Under the pieces are notes generated by a model. It saw nothing but the letters and a program-made list of their open reading frames with translations, had not been told where the DNA came from and did not search any database. Below, in pieces: positions 7,638-16,668 of a stretch of 64,000 bases of DNA. Both the position numbers and the translations under genes were made by a program. This DNA is from Ruminococcus sp. GTDB taxonomy: Bacteria; Bacillota; Clostridia; Oscillospirales; Ruminococcaceae. Numbering within the stretch: position 1 is the stretch's first letter; the number at the start of each line of letters is the position of its first letter. Where the stretch lies: contig SVNK01000006.1 of NCBI GenBank assembly GCA_015066935.1, positions 62,001-126,000 of the forward strand, given 5' to 3'.

Positions 7638-9917
7638 TTAATCCTTTCCTTCATGAAGGCTCAGGAATTCGAGAATTCCCATACCCTTGTTATTATCAGC
7701 GGCGTTGAGATTATTTTTATGTTCCTGAGTAGTAAGCATCGCTTTCAGGCAGGTATAACGCCGTGTACGTCTGTTGTTGTCAACCATATTATTGATTTTT
7801 TCTTCTGAGCCGATAAGTATAAGCAGTTTTTTAGCACGTGTAACAGCCGTATACAGCAGGTTGCGATAATAGAGCTTATCGAATCCTCCCATGACAGGCA
7901 TAATAACAGCTTCAAACTCACAGCCCTGACTCTTATGGACTGTAATTGCATATGCGAGTTCGACTTGCGGCAGCATATCAAAAGGATAATTGGCAACTCT
8001 GCCGTCGAAATCGAGCACAGCGTTCTGCGTAGCGTAATTGATGTTCACGATTTTTCCGATGTCACCGTTGAAGATACCGGTACCTTGTTCGTCGCCTTTG
8101 TGCCAGACGATATCGTAATTATTTTTAGTCTGCATTACTTTATCGCCGGTTCTGAATGTGTAGAGGTAGCCTTTGAATTCGGGTTTGAGCTTGTTCGGAG
8201 GGTTTATATACTGCTGAAGAACCTTGTTAAGCTCAACCGTACCAAGTGTTCCCTTGCGTGACGGAGTAATAATCTGAATATCGTCGGTAGGGGAGTAATT
8301 ATAGGCATCGGGGAGTCTTGTTCTGGCGAGGTCAACAATAAGTCTTACTGCTTTATCGTAATCGTCACGGTGGAAGAAGAAAAAGTCGTTATCCTTACGG
8401 GAGAGGTCGGGGTATTCACCCAAAACGATTTTATGTGCGTTAGTGACGATTAGACTCTTCTGAGCCTGACGGAAAATTTCTTTAAGCTCAATAACGGTAA
8501 CAATACCGCTGTCGATAATATCACGGAGCAGATTTCCTGCACCTACTGACGGCAGCTGGTCGCTGTCTCCGACCATAATAAGCTTGCAGCCGAGTCTGAC
8601 GGCACGGAGCAGCTTTTCAAAAAGAATTACGTCAACCATAGACATTTCATCTATTACAAGAACATCACATTCAAGAGGATTATTCTCGTTATGAGCGAAA
8701 GTGAGCTTACCGCCCTGGTCGTAGACAACTTCAAGGAGGCGGTGGATAGTTTTTGCCTCATATCCAGTAAGGTCGGACATACGTTTTGCGGCACGTCCCG
8801 TAGGAGCAGCAAGAAGCACGCGGCTGCCTCTTTTTTCGAAAATTGAAATAATAGCATTAAGAGTAGTTGTTTTACCTGTACCGGGACCGCCTGTCAGAAT
8901 CATAAGACCCTTTGAAATTGCGGATGTAATAGCTTTTCGCTGGAGGTTTTCGTATTTGATACCATTTTCTTCCTCTTCGATGTCTATAAGCGTATCGAAG
9001 TTAAAATCGTCGGGGGAAGTGAAATCACGGAGAAGCTGGATACGGTCTGTAATAAATGATTCAGCGCAGAAGTAATCGGGAAGATAAACGTATTCACGGT
9101 TTCTTTTGAAATACTCAAAAAGCTCGTTATTTTCGAGAGCGATATTATATGATGCGTAGAAATCGCTTTCGGTTATTCTGAGGACTTCGGAAGCTTTTTT
9201 CTGAAGAACTTCAAGCGGCAGACATGAATGTCCCTGTGTTGTATTTGCCTTGAGTATATACTGAACACCTGCGATAACACGTTTACTATCGTTTTGTTCG
9301 ATGCGGAGGTCCTTAGCGATAGAGTCGGCTTTGCGGAAGTCAAGTTCAATATAATCGCTGCACAAAAGATAGGGATTTAGCTTGATGAGATTCATAGCTT
9401 CCTCTCCGAACTGGCGGTATGTTTTCATGGCATACTGCGAGCGTATATCATATTGCGAAAGATAGTCCATAATATTACGGAGTGAGAACAACTTTCGGGC
9501 TTCTGCAGCGATTTCCTCGCATTTACCTTTGGAAATGCCTTTTATTTCAGCAAGACGGAAGGGATCATTTTGCATTATATCGAGGGTGGCTTCTCCGAAA
9601 GCATTGACAATTTTCTTTGCAAGACCGGGACCGATTCCTTTTACGGCACCCGAAGCGAGGTATTTTTCAATGTTCACAACTGTTTCGGGGAGTTTTCTTT
9701 CGCAGTATTCAACCTTGAATTGTGTGCCGTATTTTCTGCTGGTAATGTAGCTGCCTTCGAGGATAAGACCTTCACCGACCTCAACGGTTCCGAGTTCACC
9801 CACAGCGGTAATAAGTTCGCCGCCGGCGTCGATATCAACGACGGTATAGCCGTTTTCCTCATTCCTGAACAGTATATTTTCGACAGTCCCCTCTATGTGC
9901 AGGACATTATTCTCCAA
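7638..9917 (-). CDS. recD2: RecD2-type 5'-3' DNA helicase
   Basis: A SF1B helicase of about 759 residues. The N-terminal region carries helix-hairpin-helix-like repeats (KGIGPGLAKKIV near residue 90). Walker A is LTGGPGTGKTTT (about 345), Walker B is VLVIDEMSMVD (about 425), and later motifs include GDSDQLPSVGAG and AYAITVHKSQGCEF. RecD2 works without RecBC in Gram-positives, in DNA repair and fork processing. The strongest SD, GGAGG at 9926-9930, points to TTG at 9917; a GTG at 9926 would overlap that SD. Confidence 0.92.
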   Translation of the reverse strand: MENNVLHIEGTVENILFRNEENGYTVVDIDAGGELITAVGELGTVEVGEGLILEGSYITSRKYGTQFKVEYCERKLPETVVNIEKYLASGAVKGIGPGLAKKIVNAFGEATLDIMQNDPFRLAEIKGISKGKCEEIAAEARKLFSLRNIMDYLSQYDIRSQYAMKTYRQFGEEAMNLIKLNPYLLCSDYIELDFRKADSIAKDLRIEQNDSKRVIAGVQYILKANTTQGHSCLPLEVLQKKASEVLRITESDFYASYNIALENNELFEYFKRNREYVYLPDYFCAESFITDRIQLLRDFTSPDDFNFDTLIDIEEEENGIKYENLQRKAITSAISKGLMILTGGPGTGKTTTLNAIISIFEKRGSRVLLAAPTGRAAKRMSDLTGYEAKTIHRLLEVVYDQGGKLTFAHNENNPLECDVLVIDEMSMVDVILFEKLLRAVRLGCKLIMVGDSDQLPSVGAGNLLRDIIDSGIVTVIELKEIFRQAQKSLIVTNAHKIVLGEYPDLSRKDNDFFFFHRDDYDKAVRLIVDLARTRLPDAYNYSPTDDIQIITPSRKGTLGTVELNKVLQQYINPPNKLKPEFKGYLYTFRTGDKVMQTKNNYDIVWHKGDEQGTGIFNGDIGKIVNINYATQNAVLDFDGRVANYPFDMLPQVELAYAITVHKSQGCEFEAVIMPVMGGFDKLYYRNLLYTAVTRAKKLLILIGSEEKINNMVDNNRRTRRYTCLKAMLTTQEHKNNLNAADNNKGMGILEFLSLHEGKD

Positions 9918-10007
9918 CAGTTTCACCTCCGAACATAATCATACATAATACATTATACTATATTTTCCGATAAAATGCAAATGTTTCGGACAATTATTTT
10001 TAAAAAT

Positions 10008-10049
10008 CTGAAAAAAATAAATCCGGCGGGACAAAAGTATCCTGCCGGA
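10008..10049 (-). terminator. Intrinsic terminator after murD
   Basis: Read leftward, the stem formed by 10040-10049 (TCCTGCCGGA on the + strand) and 10022-10031 is followed by a U-rich tract (the + strand shows an A-run at about 10011-10017). It lies just downstream of murD and upstream of recD2. Confidence 0.75.
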
Positions 10050-10084
10050 GCGTATAAATTGAAAAAAGATTTTGTGAAATCTTG

Positions 10085-11431
10085 TTATTTGTCTTTCAGT
10101 TCTGCAACGAGAGACTTGAAAGCGTCGCCACGTTCTTCGAAATTCTTGAAAATACCATAACTTGCAGCTGCAGGAGAGAGGATACAACTCATTCCGACGG
10201 GAGTAATCTGCGAAGCAAGAGTAACAGCCTCACGAAGATGATCGGCGTAATAAACTCTTGAAGCATCGGGAAAGTCACGATTCATTATCATATCATAAAC
10301 ACGTTTGCCTGAAGTTTCCATGCATATAATGCGGATGTCACTTTGTGCGAGGTATTCGACAAGCGGAGTATAGTCGATACCTCTGTCCATACCGCCGATA
10401 AGAATTGTTCCTGCCTTTGGAACACTTTTTATAGCTTCGATGGCTGTAGCACAGGCAGTCGAAATAGAATCGTCATAATAGCTGATTCCATTGACCGTAT
10501 CTACGTATTCAAGTCTGTGTGCAAGAGTATTGAAAGTGCACAGAGCTTTTGTGAATTTCTCTTCGGATATGAACATCATGGCGATGTAATATGCAACAGC
10601 AATATTAAAATGATTGTGTACACCGAGAAGTCTGATTTTGTCAGTCGGAATACAATAAGGCTGGGTGTAGTGAATAAGACCGTCACTGACATAGATATCA
10701 GCTTCAGGGTTCTTATCGGAAATCGTGTAGATATTCCATGAATGGTATTCAGTGGGAGCAATTTCGAAGTTAATCAGAAGGTCGTCGTCCTCCTGTTGAT
10801 GCAGATAGATATTCTTCTTGGCATTATTGTACTTTTCAAGCGTACCGTAGTGGTCGAGATGCTCCTCATAAAGATTAAGGAACACGGCGTATTTCGGAGA
10901 CACAGTCATATATTCAAGCTGATGGCAGGAAAGCTCACAGACAACCACAGTATTTTCGTTCATGTCCTCTGCAATGTCGAAGACGGGTATGCCGATATTT
11001 CCGGCAATACGGCAGTCCACACCGCTTTCTTTCAGCACATGATAAATCAGGGAAGTAGTAGTGCTTTTACCTTTTGTACCTGTTATACCGATAATCTGTT
11101 CACGGAAACACTCAAAGAATACCTGTGTTTCGGATGTAACGATGCAGTCGAGTTCTGAAGGGTGCTTATCGAGTACAATTCCGGGACTTTTGAAAACGAT
11201 GTCATAACTGTTCAGACATTCCTGATAAGCATCGCCCGTGATAAGCTCAACTGATTCAGGCAGGTTGTTCTGTGCACGGTCAACATTATAGAGGTCGGCA
11301 ACAGCAATCTTTTCGGGCGAACAGTGTTCGCTCAGGATTCTGTATGTTGACTTGCCTTCACGTCCGAAACCGAGAAGGCAGACGCTTTTTCCACGTGTAT
11401 AATTGCTGATGTATTCTGTAAATTTATTCAA
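10085..11431 (-). CDS. murD: UDP-MurNAc-L-Ala glutamate ligase, MurD family (MurD2-like)
   Basis: A 448-residue Mur ligase. The ATP loop IIGITGTKGKSTTT is at about residues 113-126, the central domain has LNLYEEHLDHYGT, and the C-terminal domain has YYDDSISTACAT and LIGGMDRGIDYTPL. Canonical MurD has DSKATN where this protein has DDSIST. That difference, and overlap with murL, suggest the MurD2 type that adds L-Glu, which MurL then epimerises. The start is TTG at 11431, overlapping the murL stop in a TTGA, with GGAG upstream inside murL. Mur ligase identity is firm; L-Glu specificity is inferred. Confidence 0.85.
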   Translation of the reverse strand: MNKFTEYISNYTRGKSVCLLGFGREGKSTYRILSEHCSPEKIAVADLYNVDRAQNNLPESVELITGDAYQECLNSYDIVFKSPGIVLDKHPSELDCIVTSETQVFFECFREQIIGITGTKGKSTTTSLIYHVLKESGVDCRIAGNIGIPVFDIAEDMNENTVVVCELSCHQLEYMTVSPKYAVFLNLYEEHLDHYGTLEKYNNAKKNIYLHQQEDDDLLINFEIAPTEYHSWNIYTISDKNPEADIYVSDGLIHYTQPYCIPTDKIRLLGVHNHFNIAVAYYIAMMFISEEKFTKALCTFNTLAHRLEYVDTVNGISYYDDSISTACATAIEAIKSVPKAGTILIGGMDRGIDYTPLVEYLAQSDIRIICMETSGKRVYDMIMNRDFPDASRVYYADHLREAVTLASQITPVGMSCILSPAAASYGIFKNFEERGDAFKSLVAELKDK

Positions 11432-12810
11432 AGGAGACGCTCCATTTCTTTTTTCAGTATTTCCTTAAAGGTGTCAGTAAGCAGGTTGTCATCATTCCAG
11501 CTTTTACAGCAGGCGTTATTTTTTTCGTCGATAGAGTCGGGGGCGTAGAGACCGAGCTTCACGAATTCTCTGAAAAGCAGAGGAAGTTCTTCGTTATTTT
11601 CCTTATAATCACGTATTGCAAGTGAAACGGCGAGCCGTACTTCATCAATGCTTCCGACACATTCAAAAGGCTTATGTTCTGAAAGTCCGACAAGTTCGGT
11701 AAAATATGTGAGCATGTTACTGCTGTCGAGCATATCGACGCCGAAAATTCCATTCAGTTCACTGCGGCTGAGGAACGGAGAAAGAATAAGGCATACAAAA
11801 AGACATTTCGGACATTCACCACACCATATATCGGGTGAAACCTTGCTGCCGAGGTTACAGCTTCTGAAAACAGGCAGATATTTCTTGTGGGAGACGAACA
11901 TCTTTGCAATCTGGAATTCTGCAAGCGGTCTGAGGAAGCTGAAATAGTAAATGCCTGTTTTGAGGTAATTCTGTTCATACTCATGAAAATCACGCTCAAA
12001 CTCAAAGCTTTTGGAGTACTGATGGTTAACGTCCTCGCCGACAACGGTGCTTTCATTGGCACTTGCCTCATTGGAAAGGACTATATATTTCAGACCATGG
12101 AGATAAGCGGTAATTTCAGCCGAAAATGCGACAATTGCCGAAAAAGGCGTATGACCGTTAAGGTAACCTTTTTTGTTAAGTTCGATGAGTGAACGGTCGA
12201 ATCTTCGGGAAGCTGTGAGAAGAGCGTCTTCACCGAGACCTGCTGCGGTTACCGTTTGAGATATGGAGCATCGTTTGTTGATAGAGTAACATCGGCAGTC
12301 CATACCGGCACTGCAGAGTGTTTCAAGAGTAAGTGCGGAGTCCTTTCCGCCGCCCACAGGTACAAGACATCCGTTTAGTTCAGACGGAATATTGTCTGAA
12401 TCGGGAAACGTTTTTCCGAGTGGTACAAAGGAAACAAAGCTGTCTATATCGGTTTTAATACCGTTTACATAGAAAAACTCGCCGAGTCCCATGTACCAGA
12501 GTTTTTTCCACCAGATGATTTGTTTATCGTCGAGCCATCCGCATTTAATGTGGAATTCCGGCGAGCATACGGCCTTCCAGTAGCTGACAGCCTCCGCAAG
12601 TCCGAGAGAAAAAACGAGTTTTTCGAAAGTATGATTATTTTCGATTAATTTCTTGTCGGGTACAGGGAAGCTCCATCCGGGGGTGAATTCTGCAAGACCC
12701 GGAATTACAAAGCGGTATGAAACTTCAACGGTATTCTGCGTTACAGAAAAGCTGTAAGAATCGTATATAAAAACTGGATTTTCATTTCTGAAGCGGTTGA
12801 ATTTATCCAT
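11428..12810 (-). CDS. murL: MurL-like UDP-MurNAc-L-Ala-L-Glu epimerase
   Basis: A 460-residue protein with the PP-loop-like motif VPVGGGKDSALT at about residues 151-162. Further features fit MurL (known from Xanthomonas): LNGHTPFSA, SNEASANEST, VNHQYSKSFEFE, a paired-cysteine segment IWCGECPKC, and GLSEHKPFECVGSIDEV. MurL epimerises the terminal L-Glu of UDP-MurNAc-L-Ala-L-Glu to D-Glu in an ATP-dependent reaction. The adjoining, overlapping Mur ligase supports this. The start at 12810 has GGAGG seven bases upstream; the longer frame runs into the neighbouring regulator gene. Confidence 0.75.
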   Translation of the reverse strand: MDKFNRFRNENPVFIYDSYSFSVTQNTVEVSYRFVIPGLAEFTPGWSFPVPDKKLIENNHTFEKLVFSLGLAEAVSYWKAVCSPEFHIKCGWLDDKQIIWWKKLWYMGLGEFFYVNGIKTDIDSFVSFVPLGKTFPDSDNIPSELNGCLVPVGGGKDSALTLETLCSAGMDCRCYSINKRCSISQTVTAAGLGEDALLTASRRFDRSLIELNKKGYLNGHTPFSAIVAFSAEITAYLHGLKYIVLSNEASANESTVVGEDVNHQYSKSFEFERDFHEYEQNYLKTGIYYFSFLRPLAEFQIAKMFVSHKKYLPVFRSCNLGSKVSPDIWCGECPKCLFVCLILSPFLSRSELNGIFGVDMLDSSNMLTYFTELVGLSEHKPFECVGSIDEVRLAVSLAIRDYKENNEELPLLFREFVKLGLYAPDSIDEKNNACCKSWNDDNLLTDTFKEILKKEMERLL

Positions 12811-12829
12811 TCTGTCCTCCGTGGTAGAA

Positions 12830-13204
12830 TTATTCTGCTTTGAGTTTACGGCAGTGTTCTCTGAGAGCGCTAAAAGTTTCTTCAGAGATATCATGTTCAA
12901 CCTTGCAGGCGTCGTCGATAGCAGTATCACGCTTTACGCCGAGAAGCATAAAGAATTCAGACAAAACGGTATGACGTTCATAGACATGTTCCGCAACTGA
13001 TTTGCCTTTATCGGTAAGGGTGATATGATTATCAGCGTCGACGGTAACAAGACCGGTATCCTTCATTTTTTTCAGAACAATGGATACGGTAGGTCTTGAA
13101 TACCCAAGATATGAACATATGTCGATAGCATGGACATCGGGCTGTTTTTTTGAAAGTATCAATATAGTTTCGAGGTAATTCTCGACTGCTTCGGTAACAG
13201 GCAT
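12830..13204 (-). CDS. DtxR/MntR-family metal-dependent repressor
   Basis: A 124-residue protein with an N-terminal winged helix (about 8-65, including YSRPTVSIVLKKMKDTGLV) and a dimerisation/metal domain. Likely ligands are His in VYERHTVLSEFF and the Cys, Glu and His of DACKVEHDIS. Cys in that motif is DtxR-like rather than MntR-like (which has Glu). It lacks the SH3-like third domain, as short MntR-type proteins do. It should repress metal uptake genes when Fe(II) or Mn(II) is abundant. No transporter target lies next to it. Confidence 0.85.
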   Translation of the reverse strand: MPVTEAVENYLETILILSKKQPDVHAIDICSYLGYSRPTVSIVLKKMKDTGLVTVDADNHITLTDKGKSVAEHVYERHTVLSEFFMLLGVKRDTAIDDACKVEHDISEETFSALREHCRKLKAE

Positions 13205-13297
13205 GTCGGTACTCCTTTAAAATTAGTCTATGATAACATTATATCACATAGATTATAAAAATACAACTGTATTTTAGAAATTCTTCGCAGTATGAAG

Positions 13298-13729
13298 TCA
13301 TGTGATTTCGTAATCGAGATAATCGGCGAATACTTTGTAAATCTCGGGGAACTTTAATTTTGTACGGACAGGGTGGAGGTCATAATCGGTGAAGCAGTGC
13401 GAGGAACTTCCCTCAACACAGAGTTCACCCGTAAGACAGCTTACAATTCTGTATGTAAGATGGAGGGTAGTGCCGTTAAATCTGACAATTTTCGGATAAA
13501 CGGCAAACGGTTCATCAAATTTAAGCGGACGCTTGTAACGGCAGTCAACAGAGAGTACAGGCATCATAATACCGGATGCTTCAATATTTTCGAAAGGCAT
13601 ACCGACTTGTTCAAGGAACGAAACACGTGATTCCTCGAAAATTCTTATGTAGTTGGAGTGGTGCATTATGCCCATTTTGTCGGTTTCGTAGTAAAAGACG
13701 CTGCGTTTGTATGGTGAAATATTTTTCAT
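13298..13729 (-). CDS. Acyl-CoA thioesterase, 4HBT/YbgC type
   Basis: A 143-residue hot-dog fold protein. YYETDKMGIMHHSNYIRIFEESR near the N-terminus is the 4-hydroxybenzoyl-CoA thioesterase signature (YxTDxMGIxHHSNY), with the Asp expected to be catalytic. The start at 13729 was chosen because AAGGA lies eight bases upstream, while the outer ATG at 13738 would abut it. Substrate unknown; family members hydrolyse short-chain or aromatic acyl-CoAs. It is a single gene on its strand. Confidence 0.85.
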   Translation of the reverse strand: MKNISPYKRSVFYYETDKMGIMHHSNYIRIFEESRVSFLEQVGMPFENIEASGIMMPVLSVDCRYKRPLKFDEPFAVYPKIVRFNGTTLHLTYRIVSCLTGELCVEGSSSHCFTDYDLHPVRTKLKFPEIYKVFADYLDYEIT

Positions 13730-13840
13730 AGGGGTCATCCTTCCGTAGGTTGTCTTAAAGTTTTAAATGAAAACATATAATATAATATAATATATTATAT
13801 CATAGAATTCAAAAAAAATCCAGTATCGGGAGTGGTAGGG

Positions 13841-15367
13841 TTGAAAATAAAAAAGACTGCGGCAAGGCTTCTTGGAAGAAGCATGATATTCGGGGTGTTG
13901 CTGCTGATGCAGATCCTGTTTCTGATTGCAGCTGTTATCTCTATCGGGAAGAACATTTTTACGGTATATACGTTTATTGCGGCAGCAGACATTTGTTTTT
14001 CGCTTATAATAATCAACAGCAGTGAACCGTCAGCATACAAACTGACGTGGTTGTTTGCAGTAAATATATTTCCGTTTGTAGGCGGGATAGGTTATATATT
14101 CATGCGTATTTCGAGAAGTATCCCACGCACGGCAGAACGTAATTACCGAAGGAATTCAGTTGAACCATTGCTTCAGGACAATACTGTTGCGGCAGAATTT
14201 CTTGAGGAGTATCCTCAGTATTTCGGGCTTGCGAAGTATGTTGCGGAATACGGAGGGTACCCTGTCTGCCGCTGTGAGAATGCCGAATACTTTCCGATCG
14301 GAGAGCAGTGGTTTGATTCGGTAATCAAGGAACTTGAAAATGCTGAGAAATTCATTTTCATGGAGTTCTTTATTATAAGAGAGGGATATGTTCTGGCGAA
14401 AATATCCGAAATACTGCTGAGAAAAGCAGCCGAGGGTATAGATGTAAGACTGCTTTACGATGGAATAGGAACAGGGATAAATGATTGCATGGAGGTTATC
14501 GGAAAGCTTGAGAGGGGAGGGGTGAAATGCCGTGAATTCAACCCGTTCCGACCGTTTCTATCGTCGGTTCAGAATAACAGGGATCATCGTAAAATTATAG
14601 TAATTGACGGAAAAAAGGCGTTCAGCGGAGGAACTAATCTTGCGGACGAGTATATCAACCGTCGTGAAAGATTCGGACACTGGAAAGATACAGCGGTAAT
14701 GCTTGAGGGAAGTGCTGTATGGAACTATACAGTAATGTTTTTACAGTTGTGGGATTCGTTTGCAGAAGGAAGATGTTGTACGGAGTACAGACCGTTGATA
14801 CCTGCACGATATAAAAGAAAGGGCTTTATTCAGCCGTTTTCAGATTCACCGTTTGACAATGAGACGGTCGGCAAACGGGTATATCTTGAGCTGATAAACA
14901 CTGCAAGAGATTATGTAATGATTACAACGCCGTATTTTATTCCTGACGAAGAACTACTGAATGCACTGATATTTGCTGCACGTAAAGGAGTGGAGATAAA
15001 GCTGATAATTCCGCATATTCCGGATAAAAAATACGTTCATATAATAACACGGAGTTTTTTTCCTGAGCTTGTGGAAGCAGGAATAAAGGTTTACGAGTAT
15101 CTGCCGGGATTCATTCACGGAAAATGCTGCGTTTCTGACGGGAAAGCCGCAGTAATAGGCTCGATAAATTTCGACTACAGAAGCTTCTATATGCATTTTG
15201 AAACGGCAGCAATTTTTTACGGTGCAGAGGTTATCTCAGAGATACAGCACGATTTTGACAAAACAGCAGAGCTTTCTCATCTTGTGACATATGAAGAATG
15301 CCGCAAACGCAGTATTTTTGAGCGTTTAGCGGCATGGATACTTGTGATTTTCTCTCCGGTATTCTAA
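13841..15367 (+). CDS. cls: Cardiolipin synthase (phospholipase D family)
   Basis: About 508 residues. Two N-terminal membrane helices are followed by two HKD motifs: NRDHRKIIVIDGKKAFSGGTN (about residues 245-265) and HGKCCVSDGKAAVIGSINFDYRSF (about 425-448). It makes cardiolipin from two phosphatidylglycerol molecules at the membrane. The start is chosen as TTG at 13841 (MKIKKTAARLLG), eight bases after GGAG; a GTG at 13832 is in frame but overlaps that SD. It is transcribed divergently from the thioesterase, with a very AT-rich interval between. Confidence 0.92.
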   Translation: MKIKKTAARLLGRSMIFGVLLLMQILFLIAAVISIGKNIFTVYTFIAAADICFSLIIINSSEPSAYKLTWLFAVNIFPFVGGIGYIFMRISRSIPRTAERNYRRNSVEPLLQDNTVAAEFLEEYPQYFGLAKYVAEYGGYPVCRCENAEYFPIGEQWFDSVIKELENAEKFIFMEFFIIREGYVLAKISEILLRKAAEGIDVRLLYDGIGTGINDCMEVIGKLERGGVKCREFNPFRPFLSSVQNNRDHRKIIVIDGKKAFSGGTNLADEYINRRERFGHWKDTAVMLEGSAVWNYTVMFLQLWDSFAEGRCCTEYRPLIPARYKRKGFIQPFSDSPFDNETVGKRVYLELINTARDYVMITTPYFIPDEELLNALIFAARKGVEIKLIIPHIPDKKYVHIITRSFFPELVEAGIKVYEYLPGFIHGKCCVSDGKAAVIGSINFDYRSFYMHFETAAIFYGAEVISEIQHDFDKTAELSHLVTYEECRKRSIFERLAAWILVIFSPVF

Positions 15368-15398
15368 GACAGAATCTGTATAAATAAGTCAGAGGAAT

Positions 15399-16571
15399 TC
15401 AGTTTTCGCTGATACAGATTGCAGCTACTTCAATGGCTTTGTTTTTCTGTGCATCGTAGCTGTCGCTTTCGTTTTTAATGATATGGTCGGGAGTTACACC
15501 GATTCCGTTATAAAAATCGGAAACAGTTGTTTTACAGCTTGCGACGGTCAGAACAACAGCACCATTGTTGTCTAATTCGGCAACTTTCTGCATAACGCCT
15601 TTTCCGAAGCTCTGCATACCGACGATTTCAGCTTTACCGAAGTCTTTAAGGGAGAGGGAGAATAACTCTGCGGCACTTGCGGTATTCTCGTTCTGTATTA
15701 CAACCATAGGAAGATCAAGTTCTGATTCATCAGAGTGAACGATGGTTTCTGAGTGGCCGTCCTTATATTCGGCAGTAGCAATAACACCTTCAGGCAGAAG
15801 CGGGTCAAGACATTCTTCGAGTGCGTCAACATTACCGCCGCCGTTGTCTCTGAGGTCGAAAATGAGTGCTCTGGCACCATTTGAGGTAAGTTTTTCGAGA
15901 GCCTCGATAAACTGTTCAGGAGTATTCTCCTTAAAAGAAGTAATCTGAACGTATCCGATATAATTTGAAAGCATTTCACTGTTGACTGAAACAAGCTCTA
16001 TGGTACGGCGGACAAGTCTGAAATCAGTATCAACACCGTCACGGCGAACAGTCAGGACAATTTCGGTACCGTCAACACCGCTCATGGAGTTGCATGAATC
16101 TTCAAATCCTTCTGTGATGACATCTTCTCCGTTAACAGCAATAATAATGTCATCAGGAAGGATCTCAGCGTCAGAAGCAGGAGAATCAGGAAGAACATCA
16201 GTAATTCTGATATAGCCGCTTTCATCCTCCACGAGGGAAAGTCCGAGTCCGACCTGATTTCCCTGACTGCTGTTAAGCTCCTCAATATATTCATCACGTG
16301 AAAGATACCTGCTGTATTTGTCTCCAAGACCGCTTGCATAGCCTTTGAGAATACCGTCATTGAGCTCAGTTTCATTGATTTCACCGTAATAATTATCACG
16401 GACATAAGCGTCAAGACTCTGGAGAGCACTATATTTTTTGGCTTTTTCGTTGACGTCCACAATTTTCTTGTTGAAGCTCTGCAATGTAAAAAAAGACGTA
16501 AGGATAAAGGTTACAGCAGAAGCAATTGCAACGAGACTGAGTGCAAGACCAAGTGATATTTTTTTATTCAT
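15399..16571 (-). CDS. S41 carboxyl-terminal processing protease (CtpA/CtpB type)
   Basis: A 390-residue exported protease with an N-terminal membrane anchor (about 8-30), a PDZ domain (about 100-185, around VLPDSPASDAEILPDDIII) and an S41 catalytic domain. The catalytic Ser lies in NENTASAAELFSL and the Lys in SFGKGVMQ. These proteases cut other envelope proteins. It follows ftsE-ftsX-M23 hydrolase, which fits cleavage control of division or sporulation proteins. GGAGG at the correct spacing precedes the ATG, just after the upstream gene's terminator. Confidence 0.9.
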   Translation of the reverse strand: MNKKISLGLALSLVAIASAVTFILTSFFTLQSFNKKIVDVNEKAKKYSALQSLDAYVRDNYYGEINETELNDGILKGYASGLGDKYSRYLSRDEYIEELNSSQGNQVGLGLSLVEDESGYIRITDVLPDSPASDAEILPDDIIIAVNGEDVITEGFEDSCNSMSGVDGTEIVLTVRRDGVDTDFRLVRRTIELVSVNSEMLSNYIGYVQITSFKENTPEQFIEALEKLTSNGARALIFDLRDNGGGNVDALEECLDPLLPEGVIATAEYKDGHSETIVHSDESELDLPMVVIQNENTASAAELFSLSLKDFGKAEIVGMQSFGKGVMQKVAELDNNGAVVLTVASCKTTVSDFYNGIGVTPDHIIKNESDSYDAQKNKAIEVAAICISEN

Positions 16572-16586
16572 AGAAAATAATCCTCC

Positions 16587-16621
16587 AAAAAATTCGGGCA
16601 GACACGAGGTCTGTCCCGAAT
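16587..16621 (-). terminator. Intrinsic terminator after the M23 hydrolase gene
   Basis: Inverted repeat ATTCGGGCAGAC (16592-16603) and GTCTGTCCCGAAT (16609-16621). Read leftward the stem is followed by five U residues and then directly by the SD of the S41 protease gene. Read-through may set the level of that protease. Confidence 0.7.
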
Positions 16622-16668
16622 AGTTTGTTTAAGAGTTTAAATTGAAATGATAATTTTGCAGTAATTCA

